Under the pieces are notes generated by a model. It had not been told where the DNA came from, made no database searches, and was given only the letters and a program-made list of their open reading frames with translations. DNA of 64,000 nucleotides, from NCBI RefSeq assembly GCF_019649055.1, contig NW_026570269.1, positions 806,001 to 870,000 of the forward strand. The letters are read 5' to 3'. Positions 27,901 to 39,200 of this stretch are shown here, one piece after another. Numbering within the stretch: the first letter of the stretch is position 1; each line of letters starts with the position of its first letter. Position numbers and translations under genes: made by a program. Source of the stretch: Paramacrobiotus metropolitanus (lineage: Eukaryota; Tardigrada; Eutardigrada; Parachela; Macrobiotidae).

Positions 27901-30900
27901 GCGTCTTTTGCTACGGATCAAGCGGTAAATGCGCCTTGGTTAGAGAAGGATAAACAGGGTATGTTAGCGGAAGTTGTAAGAAGGTTACCGGGGGTACGGG
28001 ACGCCTTGGATCTGCAAGACGCGACCGGTTGGAGCAAATTCATGGCACATTCGCACTGTGAGACAGCGCTTCCGGCTGGGGCAAAACTGACACCGTTCCA
28101 ACAGGTGTTGATCATCGCCGTCCTGCGACCCGATCGAATGATCAGTGTCCTGACAGGATTTGTGGGGAAAGGGCTGAAGCTTCCAGATCTGGCGGCGGAT
28201 ACGACATTGAAAACAGTTTTTGGGGAAAGCAAAGAAACTATACCGATTCTCATTCTGGTTTCCGCTGGTTCTGATCCGTCACAAGAAATTCTCGGCTTAG
28301 CACAAGAACGAAATGTTCAGTGCCAACAGGTAATAAAAACGCTAGATCGTTGTAAAAATTACTTGTTGCATCAATCATGTCGATTGAGTGAACGAATTTT
28401 GGTTCAGTAAGTGCATGTTCCCGCAAAAGTTACGACGTCCATTTTTTGAAATACAGATAGTGTTAGAACATTGGGTTTCCCATCCTCTAAATCTTTGGAA
28501 GTACTGAATGTTTTTTACGCAATTTGAACAGTTCGCAATGGGCCACAAAGAGGATGAAAACGCAGCCGATGCGATTAAAGAAGCAGCAAAAAAGGGATTT
28601 TGGTTATACCTGAAGAATCTGCATTTGTTGCCGACATTTTTCAACCGAATACTAAAGGAGGTTAAGGACGCTGGTCAGCCGTCTCCATCTTTCCGTTTAT
28701 GGATAACAACAGAAGCGATTAGCAATATCCCATCACTCTTGCTGGAAACATCGCTCAAGTGTGTTTACGAAGGTTAGTAAACTACGAAATTTATAAGTAC
28801 TCAAAATTCCCAGTTGGTCGTTAGTAAAACGGTGGACTCACAAGTCAGTGTGGAGTAATTTAGTAACTGGAGTTTGGCGCTTGACTGATGACATTACGTA
28901 CAAATACAATACCACTTAAACACTGCAAATGGGGTATTGTCAGGGCTGATGTCTTTCAAGTCTATTGGTAGTGTAGTTAAGTCTCATAAACGTTCACCGA
29001 ATTTTGTAGTTCATGTTGTGTATATATTTGCAGTTTTGTTGATACCGTATTTGACTTCTTTCTTTTAATTTCTAGCACCTCCCGGCGTTAAGCAAAACAT
29101 TCTGCGTTCTATCAAAGAATCGTCCGAATTGTTCAAACCTCTTTCCGGGTCTTCATCCGTTCGTCCGGGTTTGATTTTGTATTGGCTCAACGCCATTCTC
29201 CAGGAACGTCGCAACTACCTGCCGGTGGGGTGGACCAAGTTTTACGAATTCACCAGTAGTGATTTAAACGCTGCACTTCGGATAATTGGCAAATACGGAA
29301 AGGGTGCAAAAAGTGGTGGCTACTTGGAAGAGTACATTCGCGGCTTATTGGAGATTGTCATTTATGGCGGCCGTGTTGATTCGCCATGCGATTACAACAT
29401 GCTGTCCTCATTCGTTCGCAGCTATTTTTCGGGGGATTCCCTATCGAAAGATGATCTGGGAAGAGAACTGAGTGGAAAATTTCAGCCCAGTTTGAAATCT
29501 CTGGGCGATTTTGACGGCTACGTGCAGACCTCTCTGCCGGAAATAGATGAGCCGGAACTGTTAGGATTACCGGCAAATATCGACGCATCGCATCAGGCTA
29601 ACGAAGGCTTGGCGGTGGTGAAAGATTTGCAGCTACTGCAACATTTCAAAGAAGCAAAGCTCACTGAAATTGGGGACGATTCTGTAGAGGCTGTCAACAT
29701 GTTATTGAATGTCGTCCAGAAGACGAAAGAGGTAATACGCTGCACGAGAAAGCAAGGCAAATTAGTGACGGTTGTAAACCGCCAGTTTCATTTATTTGCT
29801 GCTAGAGGGTCTAAAGCTAAACAAAATTTTGCCGGCAATCGATTAATTCGTTTTGAACTCGACGTGAATTCATTTGAAGATCAATTATCATCTTGTTTCG
29901 TACCGTAATACACCAATATAAAGGTAACGGTTGCTTTGTGGTAGAAACTGGAAAGGTTTGTGTCCGACCATGGAGAAATGGAGCAAATCAGCGCAGTGGC
30001 ATGGTACTTTTATTACGAAGGCATTTTCGCCTTGAATTTGTCTGCCTACATGCAAGATCAGCTGATGACCATCGCTTCGCATGGGCGTAACCTGGACGCC
30101 CTGCCGAAAGAAGTTCAAGCCACCGCCAAGAGCATTTTGCACCACGAAGTACTGCATTTTATTATAACTGCCATGTTCTGCACCGTGTTATCCCTACCTT
30201 TATAATTATTTAGACTCCGGAATCTTGGCAAAATTTGTGGTGCGGCCCTGCAGAACCCGCAGCGTATAACCGCGCGGTGGAAAGGTTATCTCAAGGCGTT
30301 GCAGAAGGAATGGCAAAAGTTCGGCGAAACAATCTGTATGCCAGTCCGATTGATGTTCGCGAACTATTCAATCCTGAAAACCTTATTGCGTCACTGCGGC
30401 AACTTGCCAGCAGGTACTATATATTTTCAATCATTCCTTTCCTTGCATGCAGGTCGCTCTGTTTCTGCAAATGTTTCCCTCGTTTTCACGTCACAGTGCT
30501 TCATTTTTTAACGAGAAGCGAAAATTGGTATGAGTATGACTTATCCAGCTTTAACTCTACCATTTTGCAGAGAAACCGGTAGTCCCGCGGAAACATTAGT
30601 ATTTTATAACGAGTGGTCACTCCGTGCGCTAAAATCCGTTTCTACACAACCGCGGTTAGCGGCTTGCATTTGGAAGGTGCGCTGTTCGATGGGAAGATAT
30701 TGACTGAATGCCAATACAGCTCACCGGGAATCAATCTGGTGACACCTTGTCACGTGGCCTGGTTACCAGAAGTACGGATAACGGATAACTGAGCGAGGCA
30801 ATCAAAGCAGCTCTATCTATTGTTTTTTAGAAAATTGTGCCAAAGCCGGATAAAAGCGAAGTCCGGCTACCGGTGTTCAACACGCCTGCCCGCGATAAAT

Positions 30901-30986
30901 TAGCGTTTTACTTAATGGTTCCATGTGAAGGAAATCCGTCCAGATGGTTACGGGCCGGTGCTGCCTTTTTCCTTAATAATGTCTGA
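12962..30986 (+). CDS. DYNC2H1: cytoplasmic dynein 2 heavy chain (IFT retrograde motor)
   Basis: Very large multi-exon gene for the motor subunit of dynein-2, which drives retrograde intraflagellar transport in cilia. In order: tail (12962-about 19130), linker, AAA1 with Walker [10 protein letters not shown] (19768-19794), AAA2 GPAGSGKTT (20814-20840), AAA3 GPPLCGKS (22171-22194), AAA4 with a degenerate P-loop GPSGCGRRS (23521-23547), coiled-coil stalk (about 24430-26130) around the microtubule-binding tip, AAA5/6 and the C-terminal domain ending [12 protein letters not shown]. Length and motif order follow DYNC2H1 rather than DYNC1H1 or axonemal chains. Introns are numerous and mostly 57-100 bp; two use GC-AG. 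The start at 12962 lacks about 160 residues of the usual N-terminal tail. The frame breaks once at an A4 run near 30631-30634. The last intron is 30772-30830. Exon ends were checked by phase throughout, but the model is hand-built. Confidence 0.93.
14045..14113 (+). other. GC-AG intron in DYNC2H1
   Basis: The exon ends CTGCAG and the intron starts gcaaaa and ends ttttag. Splicing here joins TSTPLQ to MFVEFQKF with the same residue spacing as other DYNC2H1 proteins, whereas reading on meets a stop. An upstream GT alternative (after 14020) would drop conserved-length sequence. Confidence 0.7.
20697..20753 (+). other. 57-bp in-frame, stop-free intron in DYNC2H1
   Basis: Starts gtgaat, ends cctgcag, is exactly 19 codons long and contains no stop. 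Removal restores the usual spacing before [20 protein letters not shown]; retention would insert 19 residues just before the AAA2 P-loop. It could therefore be an optionally retained segment. Confidence 0.6.
20941..21036 (+). other. second GC-AG intron in DYNC2H1
   Basis: The exon ends AAAGCACAG and the intron begins gcatgt and ends ttatag. The join gives [18 protein letters not shown], matching the family spacing exactly. No GT donor in the right phase lies nearby. Confidence 0.7.
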
Positions 30987-31433
30987 TTTTGTAACCTATT
31001 GATATTTCTGCTGGCCTCGGGTGGTTCGAACTCCGAGGTGCAGTGTGATAAGATATCATTCTATGATTACTGATTTAAGTCCTAGTCCGCGACAGTATAT
31101 TGTAACTCTTGCCTGACGATTTTCTTGATCTCATATATTTTATTTATTTTTTAAAGTTCACGTAAACCTTGTGCAAACAATGGTGCAATAACTTGCTTAG
31201 AATACAATAAATTAATAGTGTAAAAGACTCTGAAATTGTAAACCGTAAAACTCTGCATTCTTAGCATCAACGCCACTCTGAGCAAATGTCTTTAAAAAGT
31301 TTAAGGGGAAAAGCATATGCACTCCTCCTCAAAAAGTCAGTAAATAAATAACCGGTGCACAAACAGCCCCGAAACAGTGGGGTTGCATGAAAATCATAAC
31401 GTCCACAATCCACTAAACTCTGCAAATCCAGTT
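30987..31433. other. convergent 3' ends of DYNC2H1 and SIRT5
   Basis: Spacer between two tail-to-tail genes. AATAAA at about 31206-31211 could serve the plus-strand dynein transcript. TTTATT near 31138-31145 is the corresponding signal for the minus-strand SIRT5 transcript. If both are used the 3' UTRs overlap. Confidence 0.45.
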
Positions 31434-33028
31434 TCAGTTTGTGATAATTTGATCGTGCTTCTGGATGTGCGGAGCCTGTTTATCGGTGATCGGTCTCAAA
31501 GCATTAGGAAGCGTCAATCCAGATGGCCCGATGAAAAGATAGTTGGACGTCATGGCGCCCTGTGTGAACTCCAGATTGAACTCCGCCACGGAAACGCCGC
31601 GTTCGGCCACATGAGGAGCAAACATGGCCGCCGGGTACACAACGGAAGAAGTGCCGACGACCAGGCACAGATCACAGGCATCCAGTTCGGAGTATACCGC
31701 ATCTAACACAGCTGTGTCGAGCGGTTCACCAAACCACACTACATGCGGTCGGAGCAAGCCTTCGCATTCGCCGCAGCGCGGCAAATCTTTCTCCGGGATT
31801 TTATCCACAGGCTGGTCCGGATCAGGGAGACTAAAGAAAAAATTTATAAAAAAGCCTTTATATGACCATTTCTGTTGGATACAAAACGGTCACAAATCAG
31901 ACAGCAATCAGAGGCAAGAAATGTCTAATCTTTAAACTAACAGCGGTCCAAAAAAAAGATGAAATACGCTACAAAATGTGATTACTCTAATACTCTTTGT
32001 TTCTTACGTAGGATTTACGAGGGCAGGTGTGATGGGGTACGGTAACATTTTCTTCCACGGTTCCACATTTTATACACTGTGTTTTGAAGAGGCTGCCATG
32101 GATTTCGATAACGTTCTTGGAGCCCGCTCTTTGATGCAGACCGTCAATATTCTGCGTTACAATGGTCAATTTACGTTTGTCGCTTTTGAGGATCTTTTCG
32201 GCCGCTGCTAGTGCAACATGTCCCTAAAATGCCAAACAAGAATTTTCTACTCGGATTTGGGTGCGCAAAATTTAATTCAAAATTTAATTTAATTGATAAT
32301 GTGGCTCTGTTGATCATAAAATTCCATGTCCGAATCAGTCCCTCGAGAAAATTGCTGCGAAACTTCTCGCGTCTCTAACAACGCTCACCAAAATGGACCC
32401 ATTCACTACTTTTGCATAGGTACGACACTCCGAAACTTATGAAAAGATTTCTGAGCTCTAATCCTATGCCGCCACGCAAATTTCACAGGAAACATACACG
32501 TAAAAGTGAAAACAACAACAAACTAAAAAAGTTAAAGCGAGTTAAACGAAAAAATTCCCAGTCATTTTAATTTCTGAAACTACGATACGATATCACCATT
32601 CACGGCACTTTACTTACGGGATTGGGCGCGGATTTGAGAACTGTCTCCCGTCTATAGGCATAAAACTGCCACACCAGCGAAGGGTTGTCAACGAAGGCCG
32701 GGTACGTGGCCAACTGCGTGACGTCGTATTTCCCCCAGAAACCACCCGCTCCCCGAAACGTCGAGATCCCGCTCTCCGCGCTGATACCCGCCCCCGTTAA
32801 CACCACAACTCTCTTGGCACGCGCCAGTTCCTGCTGGAAGGCCTGCAGTTGGGCGTTCTGGTTGCTAATGTTGAGATCATCGTGCAGGGAGCTCATAAAG
32901 AGCCCCGCCATTGTCTGCGGAATCTGGAAGGTCTCCGGCGCAATGCGGGCCGGCAGGATGGGCTGGCCGCCGCGTCTGGAGGCCCGAAAACCCGACAACA
33001 GCGTCCTGAAGGAGCGAGGCGCGATCAT
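31434..33028 (-). CDS. SIRT5: SIRT5-type NAD-dependent lysine deacylase, mitochondrial
   Basis: Exons (minus) 33028-32618, 32223-32008 and 31811-31434 join in phase 0 to about 334 residues. An Arg/Ser-rich N terminus of about 45 residues looks like a mitochondrial presequence. Sirtuin motifs follow: [20 protein letters not shown] (NAD binding), [17 protein letters not shown] with the catalytic His, zinc ligands CIKC and CGEC, and [17 protein letters not shown]. The class III signature Tyr-x-x-Arg that gives SIRT5 its preference for succinyl/malonyl/glutaryl-lysine is kept in FYAYRRE. The second Cys pair is C-x2-C rather than the wider spacing in human SIRT5. The start of exon 3 is inferred from phase (donor after SY, acceptor before PVDKIPEK). 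The gene is divergent from DXO and convergent with DYNC2H1. Confidence 0.93.
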
Positions 33029-33640
33029 GGGGATCGGAAGTGTTTGAACATCAATGGATACGGTTCAGGCGAGAGATAGGAGGAACTGGGAGCAGTATAA
33101 TATCCGATCAGTCTCACCGCGCTTTTATAGATCCCTTTTGCAGTTCATATGCAACTTTATAAGTCACATGCAGGAGAGCAATCAGACACATGCATTAACC
33201 AACATCTCAGAGTGCAATTACACTTCCACACAGGAAAACGGGATGGTACTGCCTGCGAATATCGCGGGCAGTGGAATAAAGTATGGATTCAATCCGGAAA
33301 TTCCGATCGCCAAATTTGGAGCGAACATGCAAAAGCAGCGAAACCGTAATTTAGTCGGTAAGCGCGGTCCGGGGGCGCTTGGATTAGTGACTGAAACCGG
33401 CACAGTAGCTATATTTTATTATAATATTTTTTGTGGCGGTTCTGTTTCCGTTGTTGTTTCTTTGTGTGCTCTCCCTTGTTTCATGAATCATGACAGTTCA
33501 CCATTCGTATTGTGTTGGCATTTCTGCTGCTGCTTTTGGCATTCAGTTTGATTGGTTTTGACTTTGTTATTTGTAGTTTATAAGAATTTAGGTCTTTCCG
33601 ATCTTTTCTTTCCTGTTTTTTTGTTTTGATTAATGACACA
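33029..33640. promoter_or_regulatory. shared divergent promoter region, SIRT5 / DXO
   Basis: About 610 bp separate the start codons of the head-to-head SIRT5 (-) and DXO (+) genes, so both promoters and 5' UTRs must lie here or overlap. No TATA box or other defined element could be assigned confidently. Confidence 0.5.
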
Positions 33641-35621
33641 ATGCAGCAAAAACCGGAATCAGCCGAAGATGTTGCTGGCGCGGCATCCGGGAAATTTGCA
33701 TGGACCCTCGACGTTTACATGAAACGGAAAGATCTGGAAAATGCACACTGCAGTATGGAGCCGCCAGCTGAAGTGGGTTCCTTTTCGCTGACAGCCAGTA
33801 AAGATGATCCCTATGAACACCGGCGGGAATTTCACAACGATCGCAGCTGTATGTCGCAGCTGTACCGACGCGGACCATACAGCGTTGTTCAGGGTCTATC
33901 GATGCCGTTAGATAAAGGCTATAACACTTTCATCCGCCGGAAGGACGCTCGCGATCTTTCTCAGCGAGAACATGTTACTCACATGCTCAACTGGATTTCC
34001 CATCACCCGCAAGAGTTTCTGGCGTTCAGGTCAGCACATAATTAACTACAATATGCATTAATTTTGGCTTGCATTTGTTAATACTTGTCGCAGGCCGGAA
34101 ATCGTTTGTTGGCGCGGGCATTTGGACAGTATCATGTCTTCGCCTTTTGAGGCTACTGAGCTTTCCCGTAAGCATGCGTTTCAAGCTTTTGTTACAAATT
34201 TTTGACACCCGCTGTGCAGCATTTACTTTGTTACGCATCTGCAGCGGGTTGGATTATCTGCGCCTGCAAAATGGATGGGGTGATTTATTTGACAAATTTC
34301 GATACGGTCAAGAAAACACAGCACAAGCAGCATCCCATCAAGAACCAGGAGCGCTTCGAATACTGGTAAGTTACTGTTTTTTGAATGCATTTTGTTCACT
34401 TTCGTTTGGAACTTATTGCACCAGTTGTGTCATCTGGAGGCCTACAAGAGACTGCATGGTAATCAGAAATTATCATTGTAATCTCTGTTTGTGTACCTCT
34501 TTATGTACTGTACGGCTTTCGCTGCATATATATATAATACAGTAGTACTGTAGTATCTGTTCATTCTGTTGTATTGTGTCATTCAGTTTGGAATGCTGCC
34601 GCATTTAGGGGTTATAAATTCGAGCAGTACATGACGCATAATCCAAAGGTCAGAGGCTCTTATGACGAGCCGGTTAACAACTTTAATGGCTTCATTGCGG
34701 TTCTGAAGCGGAAGATTGGCGGAACGCGGGTGCTTTTTGGCGCGGAAACGGACTGCATGGATCCGCTGCAGAAGGACACTCCTGCGCCTGGATGTTATGG
34801 GGAGCTGAAGACCACGCGGCTTCTGTACACTGATTACCATAAGTCGAAGTTTTAGTACGACGACGGAGGCAACTTGCTGCCAACAGTCATTTTAGTGAAT
34901 GACTTTTTTGCTCAATTCTAGCAATCACAAGATGTGCAAAGTGTGGGCGCAATGTTCCATTGCCGGCATTCCGACCGTTATCGTTGGCTATCGAGATGAT
35001 GCCGGCGTCTGCGTTTCGACGGAAGAGTTCCAAACTGGACGAATACCTACGATAGCGCAGGTTACTAGCGAAATCGTGTGCCCTTTTTGTTTTCTTCGAA
35101 TTAGGACGGCGTTAGAAACTCCAGTACTTAATCGGTATTATGATGACAAGTCATTTGTATTTACAAAACGAATACTTTCAGCAAGTGAAATGTGTAATAT
35201 GATGGCGTTATCGAAGAAATTTCGAACGAGCACATAGGTAATTTATAATAAAATAATTACGCCGTGTTGATGTAATAAGTCTGTACGCTGTGGGTTGCAG
35301 AAGTATGGTGCTCGCTGGTCCACTTTGGTGTGCAACAATTTTCTTGACACCTTTCTGAAACTGGTGAAAGAATACGTAAAAGAAGATTGCCAGAGGTAAG
35401 TCTGTATCATCATGTACCGTAGATACTGTAAGTGTACACAAAATGTCACAAATTGACTGCAGTAGTGTCTGATGGTTCGGAAATTACATCGTAGAGCTGT
35501 ATATAAATTCGAATGGGATCCTCTAGACAAGTGGAAAATCACTGTTGAAAAATGGCATCCGCAGTCGAAATGGACATTTCTTCCCGATTGGTACGTGGAA
35601 CAACGACCAAATGGTGGATAA
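33641..35621 (+). CDS. DXO: DXO/Rai1 decapping and 5'-3' exoribonuclease
   Basis: Exons 33641-34029, 34094-34167, 34245-34365, 34609-34848, 34922-35060, 35301-35395 and 35495-35621 join in frame to 394 residues, close to human DXO (396). DXO/Rai1 enzymes remove incomplete, NAD or otherwise abnormal 5' caps and degrade the RNA. Landmarks in order: CWRGHLDSIMSSPFE, GYKFEQYM, the metal-site motif AETDCMD with GCYGELKTTR (Glu-x-Asp and Glu-x-Lys), KVWAQCSIAGIPTVIVGYRD, and FLPDWYVEQ. Introns are 64-243 bp. The donor after exon 4 (gttttag) is weak and chosen by phase and alignment. Three AG choices in the 5' ends of exons 3, 4 and 7 were decided by phase. The gene starts about 610 bp from the divergent SIRT5. 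Confidence 0.92.
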
Positions 35622-36206
35622 ATTTGTTGGTGGACCACCAAATGGTGGGATGGTGAATAAGGGTTATGGATATGCACTTGCACTTGCCAGTAGTGAATTT
35701 GGTTTCGGAGTGAAACTACGTACGTGCCACCATCTTGTTCTTTTTTTGGTTCTGTTAAGTATATAGAAGGCTATATTTGTTATCGCGTATCTTGCTATTG
35801 TCATAATATCTCCGAGTGTTGGCCCATTTTTCGCGCCTTTTTGCCTGATCTGTTTACGCATTATCCAGTTGCTTTTTCAGACCCATTTTTTGTTCATTGC
35901 ATGAATAATACAATAGGCTATCAAATGAATCTCGGATGTGCTTGATTGATTGTATGGAATAGGAAAGTGGAAGCAATGAGTGCCGGTTAATTGTGAGCTA
36001 CTCGTACTAGCTAGCCAGAATGTATTTTATTTACTCTCCAGCTAACCGCAACGACATTATGCAGTACTACGGCGCACTGGAATATCAGATCATCAGAGCT
36101 ATTTGAACACAAATTAACCATATTGCCCTTGAAATTTAAAGCTATATTACCTACATGATGTGAGAAAGACAGTGCTATCTTATAAAAAACTGCAAGAATT
36201 TGTTTT
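35622..36206. other. 3' flank between DXO and the guanylate cyclase
   Basis: Convergent spacer. Just after the DXO stop the element ACCAAATGGTGG recurs (about 35606 and 35638), a short direct repeat spanning the stop codon. No gene supported. Confidence 0.4.
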
Positions 36207-39200
36207 TCAAGAATCACTGGACTGCTCCTCAGAAATGACTGTGCGTGCACTGTGGAAGAGTTTTGGCAGCGACAATTCCGATAATCGCCTTTTGGTATCA
36301 CTCAAAGATAAGAATTTCATATCACCGGCTTCGGTGGCAGCGTGAACGTTGTCCACAAAAACTTCTGACCCGCTTGAGCTCTCCCGCTCGTTGTGCAGCT
36401 GAACCGGCACTTCCGATCCCAGTTCGGATAACAACCAGTAGCATGGCTGAGGACCTTTACCCTAAAACACTTTGCTTAATTCAGAACTTGACATCAGTTC
36501 CAATATAAATCATCTAATGTTTAATTTTGCAATGGCATCAATATCTGTAAATACGCTAAGTTTAAATTAGTTACGGATAGATTAGCTTGCTATATGCTCA
36601 GGTCTAGGTTAAATTCAGTGTGAACAAAATAATCATCTTTACCTTAATATCTATCACTCCTCTGAACTGAAATCTAAATTTCCCCCAGTTTCGTAAGAGG
36701 TGCTCCCGCCCTTCCGCGCTGATCTGAATTTTCATTGCTGGAAAATGAAAATAGATTTCGCTATGTGCCGGCGAAAACAAAATAAATAGTTTTTGCAAAT
36801 CACCTTGCCCAAAAGAAGTCATACGGGAAGCGGTGTTTATTGTGTCACCAAATCTGAAAGAAGAATAGAAACAAAACCGGAATCAGTTAGACGTACGAAT
36901 GGGTATTTTCATTACAGTTGCAACCAGCAGACACTACTGCTTTAAAAATAAATTAGTAAGCAGATACTTCTGTATATATACTTCTACTTCTGAGTCTTGA
37001 CATGATTATAGACTTGTGGCATACAGATATGACTGGCTTCTGACATGAAATATACTTCTGTAGTAAAAACAAGAAATAAATGTTTATAAAAACACGTAAG
37101 TATCCACTGTCCCTTTTCGATGCATACATCATAAAAAAGGAATCCATTGATAATTTTTGGAGTAGCATCCACTTACAAACAATACCGAGGCATCCGTTGA
37201 CCAATCACACCGGCCACACACGATCCCGTATGTATACCAATTTTCATTAATAGCTGAATTGTGTTTCCAGCCGGCAATTTGTCCTTCCCATCCAGCATGC
37301 CGGTGCATGTGGGCGGGAATGTTTCCGCTTCCTTCATCAGTTCCAGCGCCAGACTGGCAATTTCTCGCGAATGTTGCTGGCCGTTGCGCACCGGTACACC
37401 GCTGGCAATCTGCACATTCAATGCATAACGCATGAGGTGGCATTAAACATACAAAGCATAGCACAAGCATAGCATAGCACAAGCACAAAGTAAACAAGAT
37501 GCTTCAATTAAACGTCTGCGACTGTGCTTCTGCCGACAGATCTAAGATCACCTCATTCTTAATTACACTTAATTCTAGTCATAGATTAAAAGAAAATTTG
37601 ATTGTGAGCTATTAATTTGGGGGTATATAAATTCAAAATTATTTTTATTCGACTCCATTCCATTTGTTACAATCACTGCCCCTGAAAGGTTTTACCTGTG
37701 CTCAGGCAGGCATTTATGTCAACGGCACTTTTACGACAAACCGATTTACCGCATTGTGACTGGCTTTCCTCAATATGGATGGAAAGGCAAATTGTTTGGA
37801 AAATTGCGTGCGATGTATAACTTGTACCGTTATTTCAATCCGTGTACAAAATATAGATTCGCTTACCATGTATGAATCCGAAATAGTTTCTACTTTGTAA
37901 ACATCGAAGCGCGGAAGTGTTGCGTCAAACATGGAATAAAGGTCATTCAGTATAGCCACAATCTGCAGTGGCGTGCTGGTGGCCACAATTAGTCCGAAAT
38001 TTTCCAGTGCGGTGAATCCCACGGTCGCGGAATTGAATCCCTCGGGATCTATCCTTATTCCCTTTTTTAAAGCGCTCACGACGTGTCTGAAACATTTTCA
38101 CATCGTTGTCTGTCGGCTTAAACGCCCACCGACAGTAATACGACAATTTAATCCATAATACCGACTCATTACGAATAATTATATTTCTATTTTAGAATAA
38201 CATAACATAACATAACATAACATAACATAACATAACATAACATAACATAACATAACATAACATAACATAACATAACATAACATAACATAACATAACATAA
38301 CATAACATAACATAACATAAAAATTGTATTCCAAATCAACCGGTAAAGGTGGGATATACTGGCAAATTAAGCAAACAATTAGAGGCCACTGGATCGCTAT
38401 TGTTCACATGTACGTAAACTAAGCCGGCGTTTTTTCAAATTAACTGTGTTCTGAGAATCTTTTTATTATGTACATATATATACCATAGAAATTAGCAAAA
38501 GTTGTGGTCGTACTTAGGAAGCATTTGTAAAAGCAGTTCCTCGGCACGCTTTTTCTCTTCCGTAGCGCCTTGAGTAGCCGACTGGATTCTAATTTCCAGA
38601 GCGTCCGCGTGGGCATTAAGACGTTTCAGTAATTCCTCCACCAGATTATACTCCCGCTCAAATCCCGGTATGGATTTTAATTGATAGGAGATTTGCTGAA
38701 TAGAGGGTCTGGCCGCGGGCTTCTCCTCCCAACAACGATCTATCAGTTCGGTAAATTTGGGAAGGACGTTGTACAGCGGGATTTTAGGTCGAAATGGAGT
38801 CCTTCCTTCGTGGCGTATCATTTCAATGATTTCTAAAAGTCAATAATGTAATATTAGATTATTCAAAAATTAACTGCGCTTTAAGTTATGTATGTGATAA
38901 ACACACTGTGTGTAGTAACCGGGCATTTAAAAGTCATGCTATACATGTACATATAAACTTTTAAAAGTGCGATTGTCAATACTGTGCATGTACTTGCAAG
39001 CATGCTATTACAATACATGCCAACAGACCTTTGTCAAAAGACTTAACTGCGAAGGGATGTTTTTTTTGGGTTGGTTCTATGTAAAACTTTTTGTTTTCGA
39101 TAGAACGAATTAAAAATTAACTCAGCTCACTACAATCTTCCAATTTATCTTTTTGTTTTTACTTTTTAGTTTACATGATGTTACTGATAGAGACAAAAAA

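Noticed and set aside
30607-30655. Classical -1 frameshift signal in DYNC2H1
   Set aside because: The bases around CTAAAATCC do not fit the X XXY YYZ heptamer in the reading phase, so recoding is less likely than a run-length error.
31010-31045. tRNA-like T-arm (GGTTCGAAC) flanked by CCTCGG/CCGAGG
   Set aside because: It is a simple 6-bp hairpin; no acceptor stem, D-arm or anticodon arm is found upstream.
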